This document shows positions 1-8,044 of a stretch of 64,000 nucleotides of DNA, piece after piece (position 1 is the first letter of the stretch; each line of letters opens with the position of its first letter). The notes below the pieces were generated by a model. The model worked only from the letters and a program-made list of their open reading frames with translations. It was not told the origin of the DNA and made no database searches. The DNA comes from Ruminococcus sp. (lineage in GTDB: Bacteria > Bacillota > Clostridia > Oscillospirales > Ruminococcaceae): contig JAIDQQ010000017.1 of the NCBI GenBank assembly GCA_029062165.1, positions 43,714-107,713 on the forward strand, in the 5' to 3' direction. The position numbers and the translations under genes were made by a program.

Positions 1-1020
1 ACTCCGGATTATTACGAATTTTTCACGGAAAATATGGGCGTTGTATGTGCTTTCGGCAGTGAGGGACGTGAGGGCGGAATATATCCACGTAGTAACAGTT
101 CCACTACTGTCGTGAACGCTTTCCGGCTTAAACTCGATTCGTTAGGTGTCCGTGAAGTATGCGATTTCAAGGTTGAAAGTATAACCTGTCAGGGCGATAA
201 ATATATTCTGAAATCAAAGAATGATGAGATAATATGTAAAAAAATAATAGTCGCTTCCGGAGGTTATGCCGGAACATCTTTCGGGACGGACGGCACAATG
301 TTGAGAATGTTTCGTGATATGGGCTATAAAGTTTCAAAGATATGTCCGGCGGTTGCCTCGCTGAAAGTAAATCCGGAATGTATAAAAGGTCTGAAAGGCG
401 TGCGGGTAAAAGGGAAAATTTCTGCTGTATCATGCGGAAAAATTCTCCGGACAGAATACGGCGAAATGCAGTTCAATGAAAATAATATCTCCGGAATATG
501 TGTATTCAATTTAGCGTATCTTTTCGGCGACTATGAGGGAAAATTGACGCTCCGTGCCGATTTGTTACCGGATATGCACCATAACGATATTACAGAATAC
601 CTCGAAAAAATCCGTGAAGACCGTGCGGAAAACACACTGGAAGAGCTTCTGACCGGAATTTTCGTAAAAAATCTTGCGATATGGCTTGTCAGAAACGCCA
701 TACATAAACCCCTGACGGAAAAAATTTCAACGCTTACCGACAAGGAATTAAAAAAATTAACCGATATGATAAAACATCTTGATTTTGAAGTAACTGGCTG
801 TTCCTCATGGCAGAACGCACAGGCAACATACGGCGGTATTCATGCCGACTGCATAACGGAAAATCTCGAATCAAGACTACATAAAGGAATATATTTCTGT
901 GGTGAAATTCTCGATACCGTCGGCGATTGTGGCGGATATAATCTGCAATGGGCATGGTCTTCGGGAATATGGGCAGGAAAAAAATGTGCGGAATCGCTGA
1001 AAGGTGGCAGCAAATGTTGA
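1..1020 (+). CDS. FAD-dependent oxidoreductase, BaiN/HI0933 family (5' end outside window)
   Basis: The reading frame is open to base 1, so the N-terminal FAD-binding GxGxxG part is missing because of the window edge; the 339 visible codons are intact. The middle segment IIVASGGYAGTSFGTDG and the C-terminal segment GEILDTVGDCGGYNLQWAWS are hallmarks of the HI0933/BaiN flavoprotein family. Members bind FAD in a Rossmann fold, and some reduce bile-acid intermediates, but the usual substrate is unknown. An ATG at 34 is internal to the conserved region and is unlikely to be the start. The stop overlaps the next gene by 7 nt, which suggests co-transcription with a second flavoprotein. Family call firm, substrate unknown. 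Confidence 0.85.
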   Translation, partial: TPDYYEFFTENMGVVCAFGSEGREGGIYPRSNSSTTVVNAFRLKLDSLGVREVCDFKVESITCQGDKYILKSKNDEIICKKIIVASGGYAGTSFGTDGTMLRMFRDMGYKVSKICPAVASLKVNPECIKGLKGVRVKGKISAVSCGKILRTEYGEMQFNENNISGICVFNLAYLFGDYEGKLTLRADLLPDMHHNDITEYLEKIREDRAENTLEELLTGIFVKNLAIWLVRNAIHKPLTEKISTLTDKELKKLTDMIKHLDFEVTGCSSWQNAQATYGGIHADCITENLESRLHKGIYFCGEILDTVGDCGGYNLQWAWSSGIWAGKKCAESLKGGSKC

Positions 1021-2606
1021 GAATAAACAATATCCGAGTACCACTTGACTTCGATTTTTCACAACTTGAAAATCTGTGTCTTAAAAAACTGAAAATTTCT
1101 TCCGGAAATCTCATCAGCGTGAGACTTGCTAAAAAATCGGTTGACGCACGTAAAAAATCGGACGTTCATTTTATAATATCGCTTGACATTGAAGTGAAAA
1201 ATGAAGAAAAAGTCATGAATACCGTAAAAAACTGTACAAAAACGGAAAAATTCGTCTATAAACCCGAAAAAATTTCCGGAAATTTCAGCCGTCCGGTAGT
1301 AGTCGGATTCGGTTCAGCCGGAATGTTTTCGGCGTTGGTACTTGCCATGTCGGGAGCGTGTCCGCTTGTTCTGGAGCGTGGTTCAGACGTCGATACACGG
1401 CGGAAGGCAGTAGAAAATTTCCGTTCCGGTGGTGGACTTAATCCGGAATGCAACGTGCAGTTCGGCGAGGGCGGAGCAGGTACATTTTCCGACGGCAAAC
1501 TCACTACCGGCATAAAAGACAAGCGAATTGACTGGATTCTTGAAAAATTCGTGGAGTTCGGTGCGCCGGAGGAAATACTATATCTTGCCAAGGCACATAT
1601 CGGTACTGACAATTTACTTACAGTAGTAAAGAATATCCGTAATGAAATATTAAGGCTTGGCGGTGAAGTCATTTTTAACGCTAAATTCTGCGATTTCCGG
1701 ACAAAAAACAATCATATTTCTGAAATAATCTATTCCGACGGCGTAAATCTGCATACTGTTAAAACAGATAACGTAATTTTAGCTTCCGGACACAGTGCGA
1801 GAGATGTTTTTGAATTGCTTAATAAGAAAAATGTTTCACTTTCGGCGAAAAATTTTTCTGTCGGGGTGCGGATAGAACACCCACGCATTGACATTGACCG
1901 TGATATGTACGGAATTTTTGCGGGTCATAAAGCCCTTAAGTCAGCCGATTACAAGTTAGCGGTACATCTCCCGAACGGTCACACACTATATACGTTCTGT
2001 ATGTGTCCGGGGGGAGAGGTGATAGCGTCATCATCGGAGGAAAACCGCCTTGTCGTCAACGGAATGAGCCGTTTTGCCCGAAACGCTGAAAACTCCAACA
2101 GTGCGTTATTAGTAGGGATAAGTCCGGAGGATTACGGCACTGATGATGTACTCGCTGGAATGTATTTTCAGCGAAAAATAGAGGAAAAAGCATTTATTGC
2201 CGGTGGTGGTGACTATTCCGCACCGATAACGCTTGTAGGAGACTTCTTAGAGGGTAAATTATCCGGAAAGCTGGGAAAAATTGTACCGTCATACCGTCCG
2301 GCAGTAAAATTCGCACGTCCGGAGGAATATTTGCCGGATTTTGTATGCGAAACTCTCCGTATGGGCATAATCGAGATGGGCAGAAAAATAAAATCTTTTA
2401 ATAATCCGGAAGCAGTTCTGACCGGCGTTGAAACCCGAAGCAGTTCGCCGGTACGTGTCAACAGAGACGAAAAATTCCAGTCTTTAAGCATAAAAGGACT
2501 TTTCCCGTGCGGTGAGGGAGCAGGCTATGCCGGTGGCATAATGTCGGCTGGCGTGGACGGTATGCGTTGTGCGGAATCCGTTATTGATAATCTGAAAGGA
2601 GTATAA
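1014..2606 (+). CDS. NAD(P)/FAD-dependent oxidoreductase (COG2509-like)
   Basis: A flavoprotein of 530 residues. A dinucleotide-binding motif VVVGFGSAGMFSALVLA lies near residues 93-110, after an N-terminal extension of about 90 residues that is typical of this family. A second FAD contact, CGEGAGYAGGIMSAGVDG, lies near the C-terminus. FGEGGAGTFSDGKLTT near residue 155 is also characteristic. The open frame extends upstream to 948, but the ATG at 1014 is preferred: it has AAAGGTGG upstream and overlaps the previous stop by 7 nt, as in coupled genes. These proteins are often annotated only as uncharacterised FAD-dependent dehydrogenases; no specific substrate can be proposed. Confidence 0.82.
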   Translation: MLRINNIRVPLDFDFSQLENLCLKKLKISSGNLISVRLAKKSVDARKKSDVHFIISLDIEVKNEEKVMNTVKNCTKTEKFVYKPEKISGNFSRPVVVGFGSAGMFSALVLAMSGACPLVLERGSDVDTRRKAVENFRSGGGLNPECNVQFGEGGAGTFSDGKLTTGIKDKRIDWILEKFVEFGAPEEILYLAKAHIGTDNLLTVVKNIRNEILRLGGEVIFNAKFCDFRTKNNHISEIIYSDGVNLHTVKTDNVILASGHSARDVFELLNKKNVSLSAKNFSVGVRIEHPRIDIDRDMYGIFAGHKALKSADYKLAVHLPNGHTLYTFCMCPGGEVIASSSEENRLVVNGMSRFARNAENSNSALLVGISPEDYGTDDVLAGMYFQRKIEEKAFIAGGGDYSAPITLVGDFLEGKLSGKLGKIVPSYRPAVKFARPEEYLPDFVCETLRMGIIEMGRKIKSFNNPEAVLTGVETRSSSPVRVNRDEKFQSLSIKGLFPCGEGAGYAGGIMSAGVDGMRCAESVIDNLKGV

Positions 2607-2609
2607 CTT

Positions 2610-2873
2610 ATGAAAATAAATATTGTAGGTGGCGAAATGTCACATCACGAAGTAGATGAGTATATAAAATATGTGAATAATAAGTATTCAGGCAGACAGA
2701 TAAAACAGCTTGATATTATTATTGACGGCGAATTTGTTGACCTTAAATGTCACTTTAAGGATACCGATTTTCAGCGTGCTTACCGTTCGGCTGATTATCT
2801 CGTCAATGATATGGAAAAGTTAAACGACGCCAAACAAGCCGAATTTTCAGAAAAAAAGCGTCATAACGTTTGA
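2610..2873 (+). CDS. small conserved protein, possibly NrdD-associated family
   Basis: An 87-residue soluble protein with a strong ribosome binding site (AAAGGAG, 2595-2601) and only 3 nt from the previous stop. It has no signal peptide or membrane segment. The N-terminus MKINIVGGEMSHHEVDEYI and the C-terminal pattern YLVNDMEKLNDAKQAEFSEK recall short Firmicute proteins commonly annotated as anaerobic ribonucleoside-triphosphate reductase-associated. That resemblance is from memory, and no nrdD or nrdG gene is adjacent. Otherwise unrecognised; real coding is supported by spacing, RBS and the co-directional tight context. Confidence 0.7.
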   Translation: MKINIVGGEMSHHEVDEYIKYVNNKYSGRQIKQLDIIIDGEFVDLKCHFKDTDFQRAYRSADYLVNDMEKLNDAKQAEFSEKKRHNV

Positions 2874-2883
2874 GAGGTTTTTA

Positions 2884-3741
2884 ATGAATTTAACTAATAT
2901 AGGAACTGTCAAGGAAATAATGTCAAGACATGGATTCAGTTTTTCAAAAGGTTTGGGACAGAATTTCATAATAAATCCGGAAATCTGCCCGAAAATAGCC
3001 GAAAACGGTAACGCACAGAAAGGTTTCGGAGTACTGGAAATCGGTACAGGTATAGGCGTTCTCACAGCGGAACTCGCCAGACGTGCCGACAAGGTAACGG
3101 CTATTGAAATTGATACACGTCTTATGCCGGTTCTTGCCGAAACACTGGCGGATTTTGACAATATAAAGATAATAAACGAGGACATCATGAAATCCGATTT
3201 ACAGAAAATAATCGTCGAGGAGTTCGCCGGATTGCGTGTAGCGGTTTGTGCCAATCTGCCGTATTATATCACGTCGCCGGTGATAATGCGGTTGCTTGAA
3301 AGCAGATTGCCCATTGAATCCGTGACGGTCATGGTACAGAAAGAAGCCGGTCAGCGACTTTGTGCGGAAGTCGGTACACGTGACGCCGGTGCGATAACCG
3401 TTGGCGTGAACTATTACGGCACGGCACGACGACTTTTCAGCGTATCACGGGGAAATTTCATGCCTGCCCCGAACGTTGATTCAGTTGTCATAAGAATTGA
3501 CCTGAATCAGCAGTATCGCCTTGCACCCGACGAGGAAAATTTTTTCTTCCGACTGGTTAAAGCCGGTTTTTCGCAACGTCGCAAGACCGTCGCAAATGCC
3601 GTTTCGGCACAGATGGGCATTCCGAAAGAGACGGTTTATACGGCACTTAGAAGTACCGGATTGTCGGAAAATATCCGTATGGAGTCGTTGAAAATGGAAA
3701 ATATTATTGATTTTTCGGCAAATTTAAGGGGTGTGATCTGA
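2884..3741 (+). CDS. rsmA: 16S rRNA (adenine1518-N6/adenine1519-N6)-dimethyltransferase RsmA/KsgA
   Basis: A SAM-dependent enzyme that dimethylates two adjacent adenines in helix 45 of 16S rRNA during 30S maturation. It has the usual length (285 aa). Visible motifs are GQNFIINPEICPKIAE near residue 24, the SAM-binding LEIGTGIGVLTAELARRA near residue 51, and the catalytic NLPYYITSPVIMRLLE near residue 123. The C-terminal helical domain carries FSQRRKTVANAVS. The start follows GAGAGG upstream. It ends one nucleotide before cbiL, so this housekeeping gene appears to be transcriptionally joined to the cobalamin genes. Confidence 0.95.
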   Translation: MNLTNIGTVKEIMSRHGFSFSKGLGQNFIINPEICPKIAENGNAQKGFGVLEIGTGIGVLTAELARRADKVTAIEIDTRLMPVLAETLADFDNIKIINEDIMKSDLQKIIVEEFAGLRVAVCANLPYYITSPVIMRLLESRLPIESVTVMVQKEAGQRLCAEVGTRDAGAITVGVNYYGTARRLFSVSRGNFMPAPNVDSVVIRIDLNQQYRLAPDEENFFFRLVKAGFSQRRKTVANAVSAQMGIPKETVYTALRSTGLSENIRMESLKMENIIDFSANLRGVI

Positions 3742-3742
3742 T

Positions 3743-4426
3743 ATGGGAAAATTATACGGTGTAAGCGTCGGAGCAGGTGACCCTGAACTCATGACCCTGA
3801 AATCTGTCCGGATTATAGCGGAAACTCCGGTTATAGCCGTGCCGGAAACGTCCGGAAAATCATTGGCGTTGTCGATAGCTGAAAAAATAATTGACTTTTC
3901 AGACAAGACTATTATTTATTTTAATTTCCCGATGAGCAGGGATAAAAAAATTCTTGCGGAAAATTACGACAGAATTTCCGAAAAAATCTGTTGCGAACTC
4001 GCAGAAAATGATGTCGCAATGCTAAGTATCGGCGATATATCGGTATATTCTACGTTCGGTTATGTGGCGGAACGTGTAATTTCAAGGGGCTTCGCCGTGG
4101 AAGTCTGTGCCGGTGTGCCGAGTTTCTGTGCAGTTTCGGCACGTGTCGCAAAATCTCTTGTACGTGACGGCGAAAATCTCCATATAATGCCGTATAACAG
4201 GGAAAAAATCGAGAATTGCGACTTTTCCGACGGTACATATGTTATAATGAAATGTGGGAAAAATGCTTCGGAATTTATTGAAATTCTTGACAGAAAAGGA
4301 CTTACCGAAAGGGCTTTTGCGGTGGAAAACTGCGGACTTCCGGACGAACACATATATTTTAATTTGCAAGATATAGAAAATATCGGATATTTTACGGTAT
4401 TTATAATAAAAAACAGCTATGAATGA
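3743..4426 (+). CDS. cbiL: precorrin-2 / cobalt-factor II C20-methyltransferase CbiL (CobI)
   Basis: A tetrapyrrole methylase that adds the C20 methyl group from SAM to cobalt-factor II, the first ring methylation after cobalt insertion in the anaerobic pathway. The N-terminal YGVSVGAGDPELMTLKSVRI is the class motif, and LSIGDISVYSTFGYV near residue 93 is the SAM-binding loop. The length of 227 aa is normal. It starts 1 nt after rsmA and its 3' end overlaps cbiD by 8 nt. Methylase subtype assigned from the N-terminal motif and the neighbours. Confidence 0.93.
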   Translation: MGKLYGVSVGAGDPELMTLKSVRIIAETPVIAVPETSGKSLALSIAEKIIDFSDKTIIYFNFPMSRDKKILAENYDRISEKICCELAENDVAMLSIGDISVYSTFGYVAERVISRGFAVEVCAGVPSFCAVSARVAKSLVRDGENLHIMPYNREKIENCDFSDGTYVIMKCGKNASEFIEILDRKGLTERAFAVENCGLPDEHIYFNLQDIENIGYFTVFIIKNSYE

Positions 4427-5549
4427 TATTTACATATACAGAAACGGTCAGAAAATGCGGTGCGGATATACTACAGGTTCATGTGCCACCGGAGCTACCA
4501 AGGCTTCGGCGGAAATGCTTTTCAGCGGAAAAATCGTAGAAACTATAAATCTGATGACCCCTAAGGGAATTATGCTTGAATTGGTTGTAAATGACCAGAA
4601 AACCGGCGAAAAAACTTCCTGTAGCGTCGTCAAGGACGGCGGTGATGACCCCGATTCTACTGACGGTATGAAAATTTTTTCGGAAGTCAGCCTGATTCCC
4701 GACGGCGTGGAAATTTCCGGCGGTGAAGGTATCGGCATTGTGACAAAAGCCGGTCTTGACCAGCCACAAGGCGAGTGGGCTATTAATACAGTCCCACGGA
4801 AAATGATTAAATCCGCCCTTGCCGAAATTGCCCGAAAATACGACTATTCCGGCGGTTTCAGAGTGTTAATAACTGCTCCGGAGGGAAAAAATATCGCCCT
4901 GAAAACGTATAATCCGAGAATGGGCATAGAGGGCGGAATTTCCATTATTGGCACGTCGGGAATAGTCGAGCCTATGAGCAGTACCGCCCTTATCGAGACT
5001 ATCCGCACCGAAGCGAGAATGAAACATATGTACGGTGAAAAAAATATGGTTCTTACGCTTGGCAATTATGGCGAAAGTTTTTTGGAAAAAGAAATGCCGT
5101 TTTTGGCGGAAAACAGTATAAAATGCAGTAATTTCATAGGAGAAGCAATTGAAATCGGTATGGAAATAAATTACGAAAATATTTTAATTATAGGACATAT
5201 CGGAAAACTTGTCAAGTTGGGTGCAGGAATCATGAACACGCATTCGGGCAGTGCGGACGGCAGAATGGATATTCTTGTCACGTGCGGACTGCTTGCCGGT
5301 GCAGACGCCGATATTCTGCGGAAAATACCGTATTGTGTAACCGTCGATTCTGCACTTGATATTCTGAAAGAGTCGGATTTTCTGTGGCGTACTATGAAAA
5401 TACTTTCCCGAAAAGCTGACTATTATCTTAAAAATAAAGTATATAATAAAATAAATATCGGAGTTGTTATGTTTTCGTATAAGCACGGAATACTTGTAAA
5501 AACGGATAATGTCAATAAAATAATCAAAAATCTGACCGAAAGGACTTGA
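4419..5549 (+). CDS. cbiD: cobalt-precorrin-5B (C1)-methyltransferase CbiD
   Basis: Methylates C1 of cobalt-precorrin-5B in the anaerobic cobalamin route. The CbiD signature RCGYTTGSCATGATKAS lies near residues 14-30, and the later glycine-rich GHIGKLVKLGAGIMNTHSGS near residue 254 is also typical. At 376 aa it has the normal length. Translation is coupled to cbiL through the 8-nt overlap. CbiD is diagnostic for the anaerobic (early cobalt insertion) pathway, consistent with the cbiK chelatase downstream. Confidence 0.96.
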   Translation: MNDIYIYRNGQKMRCGYTTGSCATGATKASAEMLFSGKIVETINLMTPKGIMLELVVNDQKTGEKTSCSVVKDGGDDPDSTDGMKIFSEVSLIPDGVEISGGEGIGIVTKAGLDQPQGEWAINTVPRKMIKSALAEIARKYDYSGGFRVLITAPEGKNIALKTYNPRMGIEGGISIIGTSGIVEPMSSTALIETIRTEARMKHMYGEKNMVLTLGNYGESFLEKEMPFLAENSIKCSNFIGEAIEIGMEINYENILIIGHIGKLVKLGAGIMNTHSGSADGRMDILVTCGLLAGADADILRKIPYCVTVDSALDILKESDFLWRTMKILSRKADYYLKNKVYNKINIGVVMFSYKHGILVKTDNVNKIIKNLTERT

Positions 5550-5553
5550 AAAA

Positions 5554-6294
5554 ATGGTAAATTTTGTCGGTGCGGGGTGTGGTGCGACTGACCTCATAAC
5601 CCTGCGTGGAAAACGTCTGATAGAGCAGGCGGATGTGTTAATTTATGCCGGTTCTCTGGTAAATCCGGAACTTTTAAATTATGCCAGTCCGAATTGCGAG
5701 ATACATAACAGTGCATTCATGACGCTTGAAGAGGTCATCAGCGTTATGGAGCGTTCACGTGAAAAAAACGTCGTTCGCCTGCATACCGGCGACCCGTCCA
5801 TATATGGTGCGATTCGGGAGCAGATGGACAGGCTTACGGCACTGGGCATAGAGTATGAAATCTGCCCAGGGGTTAGTTCGTTTTGTGGTGTGGCGTCGTC
5901 ACTGAAAGCCGAGTACACGCTTCCGGACGTTTCGCAGACCGTAATAATAACACGCATGGCTGGCAGAACATCTGTTCCGGAGCGTGAAAGCATTGAAAAA
6001 CTGTCGGCACATCACGCCACAATGGTCATATTCTTGAGTGCCGGAATGACCGCCGAACTTTCGGAAAAACTCATTTCCGGCGGATACAGTCCGGAAACTC
6101 CGTCGGCAATCGTCTACAAGGCGACGTGGGCTGATGAAAAAATAATCCGCTGTACCGTCGGCACACTGGCGGAATCCGCCCGAAAATACGGCATAAACAA
6201 GACCGCATTAATAACAGTCGGCGACTTTCTGGGCGACGACTATTCACTTTCTAGGCTTTACGACGCAAATTTCACGACGGAGTACCGCAAATGA
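5554..6294 (+). CDS. cbiF: precorrin-4 / cobalt-precorrin-4 C11-methyltransferase CbiF (CobM)
   Basis: A tetrapyrrole methylase transferring the C11 methyl group. VNFVGAGCGATDLITLRGKR at the N-terminus and VVRLHTGDPSIYGAIREQMD near residue 73 are family motifs; ICPGVSSFCGVASSLKAEYT is the third conserved block. The length of 246 aa is standard. It begins 4 nt after cbiD behind GAAAGGAC and ends in an ATGA overlap with cbiG. Confidence 0.95.
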   Translation: MVNFVGAGCGATDLITLRGKRLIEQADVLIYAGSLVNPELLNYASPNCEIHNSAFMTLEEVISVMERSREKNVVRLHTGDPSIYGAIREQMDRLTALGIEYEICPGVSSFCGVASSLKAEYTLPDVSQTVIITRMAGRTSVPERESIEKLSAHHATMVIFLSAGMTAELSEKLISGGYSPETPSAIVYKATWADEKIIRCTVGTLAESARKYGINKTALITVGDFLGDDYSLSRLYDANFTTEYRK

Positions 6295-7322
6295 ATATTT
6301 TAGTAGTTTCGCTTACGGAAAAAGGACGGATTTTATCCGGAAAAATTGCCGGTTTACTGGGAAATTTCCATAATTTCAGACGTTGTTGTTTCCGGAAGCA
6401 TACGGACAATTCCGCTGAATCTTTTGACAGTTTACCGGAACTTATCGGAAAAAATTTTAATAATTACGACGGTATAATATTTATATGTTCGTGCGGAATA
6501 GCAGTCCGGATTATTTCGCCGTATATCCAGTCAAAAACCACTGACCCTGCTGTTATTGTAATCGACGACGGCGGAAATTTTGTCATTCCGGTGTTATCCG
6601 GACATATCGGGGGTGCAAATCGGCTTGCGGAAATTCTTGCCGAAAAACTGGGTTCTGTTCCGGTCATAACCACCGCCACCGATACCGGAAAAAAATTCTC
6701 GCCGGATAGTTTTGCAGTAGCAAATAATCTTGTTATTGAAGATATTGAAGTATCAAAAATAATAGCTTCTGAAATAATAGATAATAAAAAAATAGGTCTT
6801 ATCAGTGACTATAAATGTATTAATATTCCGTCGGAAATAATTTCTTATAAAAATTGTGATACCGGAATATATATCGGGAACAGAAATATAAAACCGTTTC
6901 CGATAACGTTACGGCTTATTCCGAAAAATATTGTAATCGGTATCGGTTGCAGACGTGGCACGCCGTACGATACTATTGAAAAACGCATTGACGAAACTTT
7001 GATTTTTGCCGGAATATCGCCGGAAAGAGTGTCGGGGCTTGCGACGATTGATATAAAATCAGATGAGACCGGCATTATTGATTATTGTAAAAAGAAAAAA
7101 ATTATTCCGGAGTTCCACACCGCACAGGAGCTTATGGCGGTCACCGGTGAGTTCACTTCGTCGGAGTTTGTCCGGAAAATTACCGGTGCGGATAATATCT
7201 GCGAAAGAAGTGCGGTAAAGTCAGGCGGAAGGCTTATTATAGGGAAAAATTCCGGCGATGGCGTGACCATTGCAGTAGCTGAAAAAGATTTGATTATTGA
7301 TTTTGAAAGGAAAATTTTATGA
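6291..7322 (+). CDS. cbiG: cobalt-precorrin-5A hydrolase CbiG
   Basis: Opens the delta-lactone of cobalt-precorrin-5A and releases acetaldehyde, the step that sets up corrin ring contraction. The N-terminal half contains GIAVRIISPYIQSKTTDPAV and IPVLSGHIGGANRLAEILA. The C-terminal domain starts with VIGIGCRRGTPYDTIEKRID near residue 216. At 343 aa both domains are complete. There are ATGA-type 4-nt overlaps at both ends, with cbiF upstream and cbiH downstream. Confidence 0.94.
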   Translation: MNILVVSLTEKGRILSGKIAGLLGNFHNFRRCCFRKHTDNSAESFDSLPELIGKNFNNYDGIIFICSCGIAVRIISPYIQSKTTDPAVIVIDDGGNFVIPVLSGHIGGANRLAEILAEKLGSVPVITTATDTGKKFSPDSFAVANNLVIEDIEVSKIIASEIIDNKKIGLISDYKCINIPSEIISYKNCDTGIYIGNRNIKPFPITLRLIPKNIVIGIGCRRGTPYDTIEKRIDETLIFAGISPERVSGLATIDIKSDETGIIDYCKKKKIIPEFHTAQELMAVTGEFTSSEFVRKITGADNICERSAVKSGGRLIIGKNSGDGVTIAVAEKDLIIDFERKIL

Positions 7323-8044
7323 AATTATTTGTTGTAGGATTCGGTGGGGGAAATTTTCGGAATATGACGGTAGAAGCGGTAGAGGCGATTGAAAAAAGTG
7401 AAATTATCGTCGGTTACAAGGTCTATACGGATTTGATTAAAAAAATTTTTCCGGAAAAGGAATACATTTCAACCGGAATGAAACAGGAAACAGAACGTGT
7501 CAGAATTGCCTTGGATAAGGCGAAAAATCGGGATATTTCCATAGTTTGCAGTGGCGACAGCGGTATTTATGGTATGGCTGGACTTGTACTTGAGATGTCG
7601 GCGGAATATCCGGAAGTGGAAATTGAAATAGTTTCCGGCGTGACGTCGGCGGTCAGTGGTGGAGCGGTACTCGGTGCGCCGTTGACACACGATTTTGCGG
7701 TGATAAGCCTTTCTGACCTGCTCACACCTAAGGAAAAAATTATCCGCCGGTTGCGATGTGCCAGTGAGGCTGATTTCACGATAGTGCTTTATAATCCGTC
7801 GTCAAGAAATCGTCCGGATTATCTGAAAAAAGCCTGTGAAATCATGCTTGAATACAAGTCGCCGGAGACGGTATGCGGAATTGTCCGGAATATAGCCCGT
7901 GACGGTCAGTCAAGCCGGATTCTGACCCTTGCGGAACTCGCTGAAATAAGCGTAGATATGTTCACGACGGTTTTTATTGGAAATTCCGAAACTAAGGTCA
8001 TAAATGGAAAAATGGTAACGCCGAGGGGGTATAAAGATGTCTGA
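7319..8044 (+). CDS. cbiH: precorrin-3B / cobalt-precorrin-3 C17-methyltransferase CbiH (CobJ)
   Basis: Methylates C17 and drives ring contraction. The N-terminus MKLFVVGFGGGNFRNMTVEA is the CobJ/CbiH form of the methylase motif. CSGDSGIYGMAGLVLEM near residue 79 and VLYNPSSRNRPDYLKKACEI near residue 156 are subtype-specific. At 241 aa it is a stand-alone enzyme, not fused to a C-terminal Fe-S domain or CbiG as in some relatives. It overlaps cbiG by 4 nt and the next gene by 8 nt. Confidence 0.95.
   Translation: MKLFVVGFGGGNFRNMTVEAVEAIEKSEIIVGYKVYTDLIKKIFPEKEYISTGMKQETERVRIALDKAKNRDISIVCSGDSGIYGMAGLVLEMSAEYPEVEIEIVSGVTSAVSGGAVLGAPLTHDFAVISLSDLLTPKEKIIRRLRCASEADFTIVLYNPSSRNRPDYLKKACEIMLEYKSPETVCGIVRNIARDGQSSRILTLAELAEISVDMFTTVFIGNSETKVINGKMVTPRGYKDV

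Noticed and set aside
734..1114. 126-codon minus-strand frame, and many similar antisense frames in the cobalamin region (for example 11635-12111, 12733-13134)
   Set aside because: They are mirror frames of well-supported + strand genes, lack RBS and show no recognisable protein families.
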